A stretch of 64,000 nucleotides of DNA from SIG607 sp045605385 (GTDB lineage Bacteria; Bacillota; Clostridia; Oscillospirales; Acutalibacteraceae). Made by a program: the position numbers and the translations under genes. Shown piece by piece: positions 24,465 to 34,232 of the stretch (position 1 is its first letter; the number at the start of each line of letters is the position of its first letter). The stretch lies in assembly GCA_045605385.1 (NCBI GenBank), contig JAZUPW010000013.1:18691-82690 (forward strand), read 5' to 3'. A model generated the notes under the pieces. The model was not told the DNA's origin and searched no databases. It saw only the letters and a list, made by a program, of their open reading frames with translations.

Positions 24465-26231
24465 TTATACACGGTTTTCAATATCAGTTTTAAGAGCGCT
24501 TAAAAACTCTTCAAAACTCATTGTTGTGGTTTCGGCAGTATCACGGTTTCTAACCGAAACAGTGTTTTCTTCTGCCTCTTTTGCGCCAAGAACAAGCATA
24601 TAAGGAACGCGGTCAACAGCCTGTGCTTCACGAATTTTATAGCCTATTTTTTCGTTTCTGTCGTCAAGTTCACAGCGTATTCCCGCCGCCTTTAATGCAC
24701 TATAGATTTTATTGGCATATTCAGCGGTTTTTTCGGAAACAGGCAATACTTTAACCTGTGTGGGAGCCAACCAAGCGGGGAACTTACCTGCAAAATGTTC
24801 GGTAAGTATACCGATAAAGCGTTCAATAGAACCAAAGCAAACGCGATGTATCATAATCGGGCGTTCTTTTTCGCCTTTATCGTTGGTATATTCAAGTTCA
24901 AAGTTTATAGGCATCTGGAAGTCAAGCTGAATTGTACCGCACTGCCATGTTCTGCCTAAACTGTCTTCAAGATGGAAGTCAATTTTCGGGCCATAGAACG
25001 CGCCGTCGCCTTCGTTAATTATATAATTAAGGCCCAACTGTTCAAGAGCACTCTTTAAACCGTTTGTAGCTGCATCCCAATCTTCATCGCTTCCCATAGA
25101 GTTTTCGGGACGTGTAGAAAGTTCTACAAAATACTTGAATCCGAATTTTTCATAAACTTCGTTAATTAAGTGAACAACCTTTACAATTTCATCGGTAATC
25201 TGGTCTTTTCTCATAAATATATGAGCATCGTCCTGAGTAAAACAACGAACTCTGAAAAGACCGTGAAGCGCACCCTTTAATTCATGGCGGTGAACAACAC
25301 CCAATTCGCCGACTCTAAGAGGTAATTCGCGGTAAGAGTGAGGCTGACTTGAATAAACCATAACACCGCCCGGACAGTTCATAGGCTTAATGCAATATGT
25401 TTCTTCATCAATTTCGGTAGAATACATGTTATCTTTATAGTGGTCCCAATGTCCGCTTGTTTCCCAAAGTTTACGGTTCATTATCTGTGGTGTAGAAACT
25501 TCTACGTAATCCTCGCGGTAATGAATATCGCGCCAGTAATTAATAAGCGCATTTTTTAGTGCCATACCTTTTGGTAAGAAGAATGGGAACCCCGGACCTT
25601 CTTCACAAAGCATAAACAAGCCCATTTCTTTGCCAATTTTTCTGTGGTCGCGTTTTTCGGCTTCGGCAAGTAAGGTAAGATAATCGTCAAGTTCAGCCTG
25701 TGTAGCAAAAGCAATACCGTTTATACGGGTAAGCATTTTGTTGTTCTTATCGTTTTTCCAATAAGCGCCCGACTGACCTGTGATTTTAAATGCTTTTAAT
25801 GCCTTTGTGTAATTAAGGTGAGGACCAACGCACATATCAACATATTCACCCTGCTGATAAAAACTTATTGTTGCGTCTTCGGCTAAATCGCCAATATGCT
25901 CAACCTTATACTTTTCGCCTCTTTCTTCCATAAGTTTAATTGCTTCGCTTCTTTCAAGAATAAAAGGCTTAATAGGAAGGTTTTCTTTAACTATTTTACG
26001 CATTTCGGCTTCTATTGATGCTAAATCTTCATCGGTAAGTTTAGTATCACCCAAATCAACGTCGTAATAAAAACCTTTTTCAGTTGCAGGACCGTAGGCA
26101 AAATCTGCATGGGGATAAAGTCTTTTTATGGCTTGTGCCATAACGTGTGCGGCAGTGTGGCGAATAATGTGAAGTTGCTCTGCTGCATCTTCGCATTCTT
26201 TTACAGCGCCGTCAAAATAAACTGCTTTCAT
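24465..26231 (-). CDS. thrS: Threonyl-tRNA synthetase (no TGS domain)
   Basis: 588 residues. The editing domain (HIIRHTAAHVMAQA, and CVGPHLNYTK further on) is followed by the class II catalytic core (MNCPGGVMVYSSQPHSYRELPLR; RCFTQDDAHIF; GRTWQCGTIQLDF) and an anticodon domain (APTQVKVLPVS, then RCELDDRNEKIGYKIREAQ). The usual N-terminal TGS domain of ~60 residues is missing; only a short lead precedes the editing domain. Shorter forms like this occur in Clostridia. GGAGGAAA precedes the ATG. Expression is under a threonine T-box. Confidence 0.96.
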   Translation of the reverse strand: MKAVYFDGAVKECEDAAEQLHIIRHTAAHVMAQAIKRLYPHADFAYGPATEKGFYYDVDLGDTKLTDEDLASIEAEMRKIVKENLPIKPFILERSEAIKLMEERGEKYKVEHIGDLAEDATISFYQQGEYVDMCVGPHLNYTKALKAFKITGQSGAYWKNDKNNKMLTRINGIAFATQAELDDYLTLLAEAEKRDHRKIGKEMGLFMLCEEGPGFPFFLPKGMALKNALINYWRDIHYREDYVEVSTPQIMNRKLWETSGHWDHYKDNMYSTEIDEETYCIKPMNCPGGVMVYSSQPHSYRELPLRVGELGVVHRHELKGALHGLFRVRCFTQDDAHIFMRKDQITDEIVKVVHLINEVYEKFGFKYFVELSTRPENSMGSDEDWDAATNGLKSALEQLGLNYIINEGDGAFYGPKIDFHLEDSLGRTWQCGTIQLDFQMPINFELEYTNDKGEKERPIMIHRVCFGSIERFIGILTEHFAGKFPAWLAPTQVKVLPVSEKTAEYANKIYSALKAAGIRCELDDRNEKIGYKIREAQAVDRVPYMLVLGAKEAEENTVSVRNRDTAETTTMSFEEFLSALKTDIENRV

Positions 26232-26254
26232 TATATTTCCTCCAATCTTTTTGG

Positions 26255-26300
26255 CGTTAAAAACAAATGCACCCTTAACGCCTTAGGGCATTAAGGGTGC
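26255..26300 (-). terminator. T-box terminator before thrS
   Basis: Minus-strand GCACCCTTAATGCC pairs with GGCGTTAAGGGTGC and is followed by a T-rich tract. Confidence 0.9.
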
Positions 26301-26516
26301 AGAATAGTGCACGGTTCCACCTTAATTTTTAGCTCATTAACGGTTATATAAACCTTTTCTTTAACGCAGAAATACGGCAAACGCTTACTTCTTTTAAGGT
26401 TAGGCGTTGCGGCTCGGGAAGGGTTTTCATACAATACCTTTAATGAAAAACTTACAGCAAATGTTTTTCTCTCTGAAAAAAAGGTAAAGATTACTTTTTC
26501 CGTCACAGCCTTTTGA
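26301..26516 (-). ncRNA. T-box leader specific for tRNA-Thr
   Basis: The minus strand carries the conserved T-box sequence GGTGGAACCGTGC (around 26309-26321), directly before the terminator. Stem I is closed by GGCT/AGCC and GGAA/TTCC, with an AGTAA motif on its 5' side. In the matching 3' internal loop the sequence GAAAACCC places ACC, a threonine codon (26422-26424), at the specifier position. Uncharged tRNA-Thr should stabilise the antiterminator and switch on thrS. Confidence 0.92.
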
Positions 26517-26523
26517 TTTTAGT

Positions 26524-26552
26524 ATTATATCATACCAAAAATTAAATGTCAA
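26524..26552 (-). promoter_or_regulatory. Promoter of the thrS T-box transcript
   Basis: Minus-strand TTGACA and TATAAT with a 17-base spacer. It lies directly beyond the end of uxaC. Confidence 0.88.
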
Positions 26553-26559
26553 TGCGTAA

Positions 26560-27963
26560 TTATTTTAATCCAAAATATTTATGGGCATTGTTATAGGAAA
26601 TTCCTTCAACAATTTTCTTTAAAGAGGTTTCATCGTTGGGGTATTCGCCGTTTTCAACCCATTTGCCTATAAGCGCACAAAGAATTCTTCTGAAATATTC
26701 GTGACGGGTGTAAGAAAGGAAACTTCTTGAATCGGTAAGCATACCAATGAAGTTGCCAAGTACCGAAAGGTTAGCAAGGCTGGTAAGTTGAGAGGTCATA
26801 CCTTCTTTATGGTCGTTAAACCACCAAGCCGAACCGTGCTGCATTTTGCCTTCTACTTCGGTGCCTTGGAAAGCGCCTAATATTGTGCCAAGCATAGCGT
26901 TATCAGCAGGGTTAAGAGAATAAAGTACGGTTTTTGGCAAACAGTTGTCTTTTTCAAGAGCATTTAAGAAAGAACAAATCTTTTCGCCGCAGAATACAGA
27001 ATTAATTACGTCAAAACCTGTGTCGGGACCTAAACGCGCAAACATTTTATCGTTAGGATTGCGAAGCGCATTGTAATGAAGTTGCATAACAATGTCGTGT
27101 TTTGCGTATTCTCTTGCGCAGTGAAGAACAATTTCGGTTTTGTATTTTTCTGCTTCTTCGGCAGAAACGGGTTCTCCATTGAGAGCTTTGGATAAAATAA
27201 CATTTAATTCGTTTTCATCTGCCAAGGCAAAAGGAACGAAGTCAAGACCGTGGTCGGAAGCCTTGCAACCTGCTTCTTTAAAGAACACAATACGGTCGGA
27301 AAGGGCAGATTTTACATCGGCAACGGTTTTTAAAGTTTTTCCTACAACTTTTCCTAAAGCGTCTATATATTCAACAAAGCCAACTTTGTCAATATTAACA
27401 GCCTTGTCGGGACGGAATGAAGGAGCAACGGTAACGTCAAAACTGTTGTCTTCGGCTATTTTTTTGTGCCATTCAAGAGTATCAATCGGGTCATCGGTAG
27501 TACCAATAAACGCAACGTTTGATTTTTTAATAAGGTTTCTTACCGACATAGAACTGTCTTTTAATTTTTCGTTACAAAGGTTCCATACTTCTTCGGCAGT
27601 TTCACCGTTTAAAACGCCGTGGTAATCAAAATAGCGCTGAAGTTCTAAATGGGTCCAATGATACATTGGGTTACCAATGCATTTTTCAAGCGCTTCGGCA
27701 AAGTGCTGGAACTTTACGCGGTCAGGTGCGCTACCTGTTATTTCATCTTCACTAACACCGTTGCTTCTTATAAGGCGCCACTTATAATGGTCACCGCCAA
27801 GCCAGAGTTGAGTGATGTTATCAAACATTCTGTCTTCATAAATCTCTTTCGGCGAAATATGGCAGTGATAGTCAATAATAGGCATTTTTGCACTGTATTC
27901 GTGGTAAAGTTTTACCGCAGTTGGTGTATCAAGCAAAAAGTTTTCATCCATAAAATTCTTCAT
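26560..27963 (-). CDS. uxaC: Uronate isomerase
   Basis: 467 residues; converts D-glucuronate to D-fructuronate and D-galacturonate to D-tagaturonate. The amidohydrolase-type barrel is seen from IIDYHCHISPKEIYEDR near residues 29-45, TQLWLGGDHYKWRLIRSNG near 51-69, and the C-terminal SFLSYTRHEYFRRILC block near 421-436. AGGAGGTT precedes the ATG. No other uronate genes (uxaB, uxuA, kdgK) are in the window, so the rest of the pathway is elsewhere. No terminator is seen before the thrS promoter. Confidence 0.95.
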   Translation of the reverse strand: MKNFMDENFLLDTPTAVKLYHEYSAKMPIIDYHCHISPKEIYEDRMFDNITQLWLGGDHYKWRLIRSNGVSEDEITGSAPDRVKFQHFAEALEKCIGNPMYHWTHLELQRYFDYHGVLNGETAEEVWNLCNEKLKDSSMSVRNLIKKSNVAFIGTTDDPIDTLEWHKKIAEDNSFDVTVAPSFRPDKAVNIDKVGFVEYIDALGKVVGKTLKTVADVKSALSDRIVFFKEAGCKASDHGLDFVPFALADENELNVILSKALNGEPVSAEEAEKYKTEIVLHCAREYAKHDIVMQLHYNALRNPNDKMFARLGPDTGFDVINSVFCGEKICSFLNALEKDNCLPKTVLYSLNPADNAMLGTILGAFQGTEVEGKMQHGSAWWFNDHKEGMTSQLTSLANLSVLGNFIGMLTDSRSFLSYTRHEYFRRILCALIGKWVENGEYPNDETSLKKIVEGISYNNAHKYFGLK

Positions 27964-28030
27964 AAGGATTAACCTCCTTTAATTATTACTAAAATATTAT
28001 ACAATATGCATTTAATGTTTGCAAGAGCAA

Positions 28031-29371
28031 TTAAAGGTTAAGCGTGATTTTTCCGCTATTGTCATAGCTTACAGCGTCAAATTCACGTGTTATGCTGTTT
28101 TTAAAAGCAAAGTATTCGTCTTTATTTTTAAAATACGGATTATAAGAATTAATTGCTTTTAACGCTTTTTCAGCATTGTTTTCTAAAAACAGTCTTAATG
28201 CCAGATACTGAACAATGGCAGATTCAACACAAGCAGATTCAACACTTTCAATTCTGTAATTGTTGCCGTGTTCTTCACCCGTTGCGCCACCTGCATAAGC
28301 ATGAACGGTGGGCATAAGGCTTCCTATATCGCCCATATCACTGCAACCTGCATTCCAACGGTTCAGGTCACAATCAATGCTTTGGTAAACATTACCCATG
28401 GCTTCAACTAAAACTTCGCTCATAGTGGGGTCGGTAAGTCGCGGCCACGATCCTGCATCATCGTTTATATGCACAGTACAGCCTATAGCGGCGGCAGAGG
28501 CGGCAATAGCGCGGTTGACTTTTTTATTTGCTTCAATTATCGCATCCATATCAGCACCGCGAACAAAGGTTTCCATTTTTACCTTGTTGGGAATAACGTT
28601 TACCGAATCACCGCCGTCGGTAATAATGGGGTGAACCCGTATATGCTTGTTATCAACAAAGGTTTCGCGTAAAGCGTTAATTGCAGAAAGGGCAAGATTA
28701 GCGGCGTAAAGTGCATTCACGCCCTTGTGCGGAGAACCGCCTGCGTGAGCAGATACTCCGCCAAAAGTAACGGTTTTTGATATAAGACCGTTTGAACCGC
28801 CGTTCATACTGCCTGTGTGAGCAGGTTCAACGTCAGCGTGTACCATAAACGACATATCAATTCCGTCTAAAAGACCTCGGTGTAAAAATTCAATTTTACC
28901 GCTGCGCGAATAAATAACGCCTTGCTTTTTCAGGTTTTCTCTGAATTCCAACTCAATGCCTTCTTCGGCAGGAACAGCTATTAAACGTATTTTTCCGCAA
29001 AGACCGTCAAGCGCCCCTTTTTCCTTTAAAGCCGCCGCAATACCAACTATAGCGGCAGTTTGAGTAGCGTGACCGCAAGCGTGAACAGCGCCCGTTTCTT
29101 TGTCTGCATCAGGGTGATCAGGCACTATAAGAGCATCCAATTCGCCAAAAATTGCTATTGTAGGACCTTCCTTGCCCGTATCTATTTCTGCGGTGAAGCC
29201 GGGAATGTTACCCGCTTCGGTTAAAGTATAACCAAGCTTTAAAAACTGCTCTTTTAAGTAATTATGGGTTTTCCATTCCTTATAACCTGTTTCGGGGTTT
29301 GCCCATATATATTCAAAAGCATTTTCTATAAGCCCGCGGTTTTTTGTTACGTTTTCTATGTATGCTTGCAT
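28031..29371 (-). CDS. M20 family amidohydrolase/peptidase
   Basis: A 446-residue zinc amidohydrolase resembling the aminobenzoyl-glutamate hydrolase (AbgB-like) branch of M20. Metal-site blocks are GELDALIVPDHPDA near residues 75-90, HACGHATQTA near 97-106, and PAEEGIE near 137-143. The dimerisation domain begins KTVTFGGVSAHAGGSPHKG near 200-218. The late GEEHGNNYRIES supplies another ligand His. No signal peptide. It stands between the transporter operon and uxaC and could be cotranscribed with either; the natural substrate is unknown. Confidence 0.85.
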   Translation of the reverse strand: MQAYIENVTKNRGLIENAFEYIWANPETGYKEWKTHNYLKEQFLKLGYTLTEAGNIPGFTAEIDTGKEGPTIAIFGELDALIVPDHPDADKETGAVHACGHATQTAAIVGIAAALKEKGALDGLCGKIRLIAVPAEEGIELEFRENLKKQGVIYSRSGKIEFLHRGLLDGIDMSFMVHADVEPAHTGSMNGGSNGLISKTVTFGGVSAHAGGSPHKGVNALYAANLALSAINALRETFVDNKHIRVHPIITDGGDSVNVIPNKVKMETFVRGADMDAIIEANKKVNRAIAASAAAIGCTVHINDDAGSWPRLTDPTMSEVLVEAMGNVYQSIDCDLNRWNAGCSDMGDIGSLMPTVHAYAGGATGEEHGNNYRIESVESACVESAIVQYLALRLFLENNAEKALKAINSYNPYFKNKDEYFAFKNSITREFDAVSYDNSGKITLNL

Positions 29372-29406
29372 AGTTATTCTCCTTGGAAATTTAAATCCGA
29401 ATTTAC

Positions 29407-30354
29407 TTAAACGTCAAAGAATCCTAAAGCAACTATACCAACAAGGGCGCAGAATATAGCAATATAGTGTTTAATTGATAATCTTTCTTTAAGAAATATA
29501 GAACTCCAAACAGCTGAAAGTGCGCAGTATGCCGAAATAATGGCGGCGGCAGGTGCTGCGTGGGAGGTATCGGAAAGTGCGAAAATATAGGCAAACTGTC
29601 CTGCGGTTTCAAAAATACCGCCCATAAGTTTTGCGCCGTCTTTCTTGAAAGAAATTTTTTCGCGTTTAATACCAAATACGTATATTGCGGCCAAAACACC
29701 CATTAACAAAAATGTGAGTTCATAAGCAACGTTTGCGCTGTCTTCGGGTAATACGGTGGGGAATAAAGCGTCGAAAAACGTGCCTGTGTCTTCTTCGCGA
29801 AGTACTAAAGTGTCAAAGAAGGTTCCCAAAGCGTCTATAATGCAGTAAAGTACGGGAAGAAGTAATGCCCACACACTTTTTGAATACTTCATAAATGCTT
29901 TTTCCTGTCGAAGCGCTCTGGATTCATCATCTTCAAGCATTTCAACAATACCAAGTCCTAATACCGAAGCGCCTATAATGAATATAGCCAGAACAGCTAA
30001 AGAATTAATTTCCTGACCCAAGAAAATAATACAAAGAAGTGCGGCAAGCGCGCCTGAAGAATTGCATATAGGCGAAGAAACCGAAAGTTCTATGTAACGA
30101 AGACCTACATAACCGAAAACCATTGAAATTATGTAAAGCATTGAAACGGGAAGATAAGTTAAAATAATGCTTAAATTAATCTCAACACCGTTTATAAATA
30201 CTTCGTAAGCAGCGTGAAGTCCCATAACAAGACCAACTGCAACTACCATTTTTAAGTGGCTGTGTGAATCTTTTTTATCCATACAACCCAATTTTGAAAA
30301 GAAGTCAGAACCGCTCCAACAAATAAGAGCGATAATAGCTAATATAAACCACAT
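29407..30354 (-). CDS. DMT superfamily (EamA-like) membrane transporter
   Basis: A 315-residue protein with about ten transmembrane helices in two repeated halves. The second half ends with the typical AAAIISAYCALSAVWSSIFLKERLSIKHYIAIF pattern (here split over residues ~270-305), characteristic of drug/metabolite transporters. A charged cytoplasmic segment (LEDDESRALRQEKA) divides the halves. Last gene of a minus-strand run after trkA-trkH-PAP2. Substrate unknown. Confidence 0.82.
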   Translation of the reverse strand: MWFILAIIALICWSGSDFFSKLGCMDKKDSHSHLKMVVAVGLVMGLHAAYEVFINGVEINLSIILTYLPVSMLYIISMVFGYVGLRYIELSVSSPICNSSGALAALLCIIFLGQEINSLAVLAIFIIGASVLGLGIVEMLEDDESRALRQEKAFMKYSKSVWALLLPVLYCIIDALGTFFDTLVLREEDTGTFFDALFPTVLPEDSANVAYELTFLLMGVLAAIYVFGIKREKISFKKDGAKLMGGIFETAGQFAYIFALSDTSHAAPAAAIISAYCALSAVWSSIFLKERLSIKHYIAIFCALVGIVALGFFDV

Positions 30355-30373
30355 AAATTATTTCCCCTAAGTT

Positions 30374-31306
30374 TTATAAATTCCCTTTTGTTTTGCAAAA
30401 TTTACTGAAAATATACGGCCATAAAGCACCCGCAACAAGAACTATTAAAAAATATCTAACGCTTCGCGCGGCGTATTCATTTATAATTAAGGCTTCAAGC
30501 GGAGCGCGAAGAAGTTCTTTTACGGCAATTACTAAAGCAATACCGCCTAAAATTTTTATTATTTGTTTATACCATACGGCTTCTGTTGAAAAGTTAATAA
30601 ACTTAATGTCTAACGGATAAATCACGTCAAGCCCTAAAATACAGCCCAAAAGGGTGAAAGCGTTTTTACGGGCAGAAAGAAGATTTGCTATGTTTTCGCT
30701 TAAATAAACTTCGCTTGGAAACTTATAAAGTGTAACGTATAGCGTAAAAGTAATTGATACAGCCGTCATAAACAAAAGCAGTGGGTACATTGCCTTAGGG
30801 GAAGAACGGCAACGTACAAAAAACGGATAAAGAACAAGAATAAGAATAACTGCAATAACAATAGAAATACCAACATCTAACGGGGTATGAACGCCTAAAT
30901 AAAGCCTTGAAAAGGCAACCAAAGCGCATAAAATACCGCATATAATACGTAGAACCGTATTTTTATTAAAATGCATTATAGAACCGAAAACACCAACGCT
31001 TGATTGCGTATGACCGCTTGGAAAAGAATAACCGCTTGCGGCTTCTCTTGCCGATTCCACAATAGTGAAAGACGGATCCTTAACCCAAGGTCGCGGAATG
31101 CGAAACGTCATTTTTAAAAATTGGTTTATCATAGTTCCTAAAAAACCCACGCTAAGCATATAATAACCTTCAAATTTATCTATGCACCAGAAAAAGACAA
31201 GCGCAATAGCCATAAAAAAGGTTTCTTCACCAAGCATAGTTATAACAGATACAACCGTGTCTAAAAACGGGTTTCTTATACTTTCTAAAAAATAAAGTAC
31301 CGACAT
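30374..31306 (-). CDS. PAP2 family membrane phosphatase
   Basis: A 310-residue polytopic membrane protein carrying the three phosphatase motifs in order: KMTFRIPRPW near residues 65-74, SFPSGH near 94-99, and SRLYLGVHTPLD near 133-144. These enzymes remove phosphate from lipids such as undecaprenyl pyrophosphate or phosphatidic acid. An additional C-terminal membrane portion follows the core. It starts 10 bases behind trkH, suggesting cotranscription; why these belong together is not clear. Confidence 0.88.
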   Translation of the reverse strand: MSVLYFLESIRNPFLDTVVSVITMLGEETFFMAIALVFFWCIDKFEGYYMLSVGFLGTMINQFLKMTFRIPRPWVKDPSFTIVESAREAASGYSFPSGHTQSSVGVFGSIMHFNKNTVLRIICGILCALVAFSRLYLGVHTPLDVGISIVIAVILILVLYPFFVRCRSSPKAMYPLLLFMTAVSITFTLYVTLYKFPSEVYLSENIANLLSARKNAFTLLGCILGLDVIYPLDIKFINFSTEAVWYKQIIKILGGIALVIAVKELLRAPLEALIINEYAARSVRYFLIVLVAGALWPYIFSKFCKTKGNL

Positions 31307-31315
31307 ATAAACTCC

Positions 31316-32764
31316 TTATTTGCGTTTCCACACGTTTGGTGAAAAGAATAATAAAACAGGGAATATTTCAAGCCTGCCCATAAGCATTGCAAAACTTAAT
31401 ATCAATTTGGAAAAACCGCTGTAAGCAGCATAATTTGAGGCTGGACCGACACCTGCAAGACCCGGGCCTACGTTGTTAAAACAAGATACTACAGCCGAAA
31501 AATTTGTTTCGATATCAAAAGGTTCAAAGCTAATAAGCAGAAAAACAGCCAACAGACAAAAAGAGTAAACGGCAAGATAAACACCAATGCTTGAAAGTAT
31601 TGGTTCATCGGTTTTTTCTCCCTCAAAACGTACTACTCCTACGCTTCTTGGGTGAATAAGTTTTTTAAGTTCTCTTTTTATCATTTTAAAAAGCAAAACA
31701 ACGCGAGAAACTTTAATACCGCCTGCCGTAGAGCCGGCGCATCCGCCAATAAACATAAGGAGAAGAAGAATAGTTTTAGAAAGTTGGGGCCATAAGTTAA
31801 AATCGGTTGTAGCATAACCTGTAGTGGTCATAATAGAAGCAACCTGAAAAGCCGAAAGGCGTATAGATTCCGACACCGAAGAATATGTTGAATATATGTT
31901 TACGGCAACTATTGCGGAAGATGCGGCAACTATACCAAGGTAGGTCCAAAGTTCTTCACTTTTAAACACTTGACGTATGTTTTTTAGCAGTAATAAGTAA
32001 TAAAGGTTGAAGTTTATACCGAAAATAAGCATAAATATTGTTATTACCCACTGGCTGTATGCGCTGTAGCCTGCAATACTGTCGGCTTTTACACCAAATC
32101 CACCCGTACCTGCAGTGCCTAAAGAGTGTATAACACTTTCATAAAAGTTCATATCGCCGCAAGTTAAAAGTATTATTTGAACAACGGTAAACACCAGATA
32201 AATCAGATAAAGAATTTTTGCAGTATCTTTAAGTCTTGGTACTAATTTACCGACAACAGGACCTGGCACTTCGGCACGGAGAATGTGAATAGACCGTTCG
32301 CTTATGCTTGGCATAACGGCAAGTATAAACACAAGCACACCCATACCGCCCAACCAGTGTGTAAAACTGCGCCAGAAAAGAATACCGTTTGAACTTATGG
32401 CTTCAACGTTGGGAATTATAGACGCACCTGTTGTGGTAAAACCGCTTACCGTTTCAAAAAAGGCATCAATAAAAGATGGAATCTCTCCGCTTAAAACAAA
32501 GGGGATTGCACCCGTAACCGACATATACAGCCAGGCTGAAGTTACAATTACAAAACCTTCTTTTGCATAAATAACAAAATCTCTTGGTTTACTTATGTGT
32601 TTAATTAACAGTCCGAATACAAAAGAAAAAAGCGATACACCCAAAAAGACCAATAAGGGTTTAATTTCTAAATAACATAGTGAAACAATAGCAGGTAACA
32701 AAAGAATTAAAGCCTGAATACCCGCAAGTTTTCCTATGGTATATAAAACCATTCTGCGATTCAT
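31316..32764 (-). CDS. trkH: Potassium uptake protein, TrkH/KtrB family
   Basis: A 482-residue channel subunit built of four pore-loop repeats. The selectivity-filter stretches are seen as VSGFTTTGASI near residue 107, GTAGTGGFGV near 216-225, TTTGYATTDF near 311-320 and NNVGPGLAGVGP near 432-443. It passes K+ under control of TrkA, encoded immediately upstream with 11 bases between. About ten membrane helices are seen. Confidence 0.94.
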   Translation of the reverse strand: MNRRMVLYTIGKLAGIQALILLLPAIVSLCYLEIKPLLVFLGVSLFSFVFGLLIKHISKPRDFVIYAKEGFVIVTSAWLYMSVTGAIPFVLSGEIPSFIDAFFETVSGFTTTGASIIPNVEAISSNGILFWRSFTHWLGGMGVLVFILAVMPSISERSIHILRAEVPGPVVGKLVPRLKDTAKILYLIYLVFTVVQIILLTCGDMNFYESVIHSLGTAGTGGFGVKADSIAGYSAYSQWVITIFMLIFGINFNLYYLLLLKNIRQVFKSEELWTYLGIVAASSAIVAVNIYSTYSSVSESIRLSAFQVASIMTTTGYATTDFNLWPQLSKTILLLLMFIGGCAGSTAGGIKVSRVVLLFKMIKRELKKLIHPRSVGVVRFEGEKTDEPILSSIGVYLAVYSFCLLAVFLLISFEPFDIETNFSAVVSCFNNVGPGLAGVGPASNYAAYSGFSKLILSFAMLMGRLEIFPVLLFFSPNVWKRK

Positions 32765-32775
32765 ATATTTAACCT

Positions 32776-34134
32776 CTAAAGTATAATATCAGATAAATCT
32801 TTAAGACTTTGCCCTGAAGAAAGCACAATTACGCGGTCGTTAGAAAGTATACAGTCAGCGCCTGAGGGGATAATTATCTTTCTCTTTCTTATAATTCCTG
32901 CTAAAAGTATGTTGGGTTTAAGGGAAAGTTCAGAAAGGGTAACGCCTTTATAAGCAAAATCATCACCCACTTCAAATTCAAGCGCTTCAAAATTGTCGTT
33001 CATAAGTTTGTGTACCGCTTCAACACGGCTTCCTGTTGACCTATGAAGTGCGCGAGAGTAACTTGTTACAACGTCGGCAATTATGTTTTTAGGCGTAACA
33101 ATGGTGTCAAGACCTAACTTTTCTGCCATTTCGGCAAGTTCTGCGCGGTTAACCTTTGTAATTACTTTCGGTACGTTTTGTGAAGCGGCAAATATAGAAA
33201 TAAGAATGTTTTCTTCATCCATACCCGTTAATGATACAAAGGCATCGGCGTTTCTTATTCCTTCTTCAAGTAAAAGTTCTCTTGAAGCGCCGTCACCGTT
33301 AATCATAACAACACCGGGTAAAGCGGCGGCGAATTCTTCACAACGCTTTTGGTTAAGTTCAATTATTTTTACGCTGTTTCCGCTTTTTATAAGCATTTCA
33401 GCAAGGTAATATGCGGTTTTGGAAGCGCCTAAAATTATAATATTACGCGCTCCTTTTTGCATTATTCCAATTTCTTTTAAAAGTTTCTGAATTTCTGTAG
33501 GCGCGGCGGTTAGCGCAATAATATCATTTGCTTCAAGGGTAAAATGACCGTCAGGAATGTAAACTTCTTCACCGCGTTTTACGGCGCAGACAAGGAAGTT
33601 TGCGCGGTATTTCTTTCTTATGTCAATAAGATTCATATTAATAAGCGGGGAATCCTCTTTAAGGCGAAGTTCTATCATTTCAAAACGCTTTGCGCAAAAA
33701 GTTTCAATGTTAACTGCATTTGGTAACTTTAATATGTTAAACAGTTCACGCGCGGCAAGTTTTTCGGGATTAATTGCCAAAGAAAGATGTAGTTCTTGCT
33801 TCATAAACCCTAAACTCTGGTCGTTATATTCGGGGGTTCTTATACGCGCTATTGTGTGGTGAGCGCCCATTTTACGCGCAATAAAACAACTAAGCATATT
33901 AAATTCATCAGAAGCGGTAACGGCAACAACAACGTTGGCGGTTTTTACGCCTGCCTGTTCAAGTGTTTCGCAATCGGCACCGTTTCCGCAAACACACATA
34001 ACGTCGTATATATTAGAAATTTCTCTTATAACTGAAGAATCGTTATCAATAGCCACAACATTATGACCTTCTTTAACAAAACGGGCAATAATTGAAGTGC
34101 CTATTTTTCCGCAACCAATAACAATAATGTTCAT
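32776..34134 (-). CDS. trkA: Trk system regulatory protein TrkA
   Basis: A 452-residue cytoplasmic gating subunit with a duplicated layout: RCK/Rossmann N domain (MNIIVIGCGKIGTSI, VVAIDNDS), TrkA-C domain (residues ~130-215), second Rossmann domain (NIIILGASKTAYYLAEML from ~225) and a second TrkA-C domain. It binds NAD(H)/ATP and opens TrkH. First gene of the trkA-trkH-PAP2-DMT run with a strong promoter just upstream. Confidence 0.95.
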   Translation of the reverse strand: MNIIVIGCGKIGTSIIARFVKEGHNVVAIDNDSSVIREISNIYDVMCVCGNGADCETLEQAGVKTANVVVAVTASDEFNMLSCFIARKMGAHHTIARIRTPEYNDQSLGFMKQELHLSLAINPEKLAARELFNILKLPNAVNIETFCAKRFEMIELRLKEDSPLINMNLIDIRKKYRANFLVCAVKRGEEVYIPDGHFTLEANDIIALTAAPTEIQKLLKEIGIMQKGARNIIILGASKTAYYLAEMLIKSGNSVKIIELNQKRCEEFAAALPGVVMINGDGASRELLLEEGIRNADAFVSLTGMDEENILISIFAASQNVPKVITKVNRAELAEMAEKLGLDTIVTPKNIIADVVTSYSRALHRSTGSRVEAVHKLMNDNFEALEFEVGDDFAYKGVTLSELSLKPNILLAGIIRKRKIIIPSGADCILSNDRVIVLSSGQSLKDLSDIIL

Positions 34135-34171
34135 AATTTTCAGTTTCCTTTTGAGTATAAATTATGGCAAT

Positions 34172-34200
34172 ATTATACTTTATTATTCTCAATAAGTCAA
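34172..34200 (-). promoter_or_regulatory. Promoter of trkA
   Basis: Minus-strand TTGACT and TATAAT with a 17-base spacer. The -35 box abuts the terminator of the preceding YhaN-like gene. Confidence 0.85.
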
Positions 34201-34202
34201 GA

Positions 34203-34227
34203 AAGCATACCGAATTTCGGTATGCTT
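34203..34227 (-). terminator. Terminator after the YhaN-like gene
   Basis: AAGCATACCGA and TCGGTATGCTT form a perfect 11-bp stem followed by TTCTT on the minus strand, just beyond the stop of the 34233 gene. Confidence 0.85.
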
Positions 34228-34232
34228 TGCTT

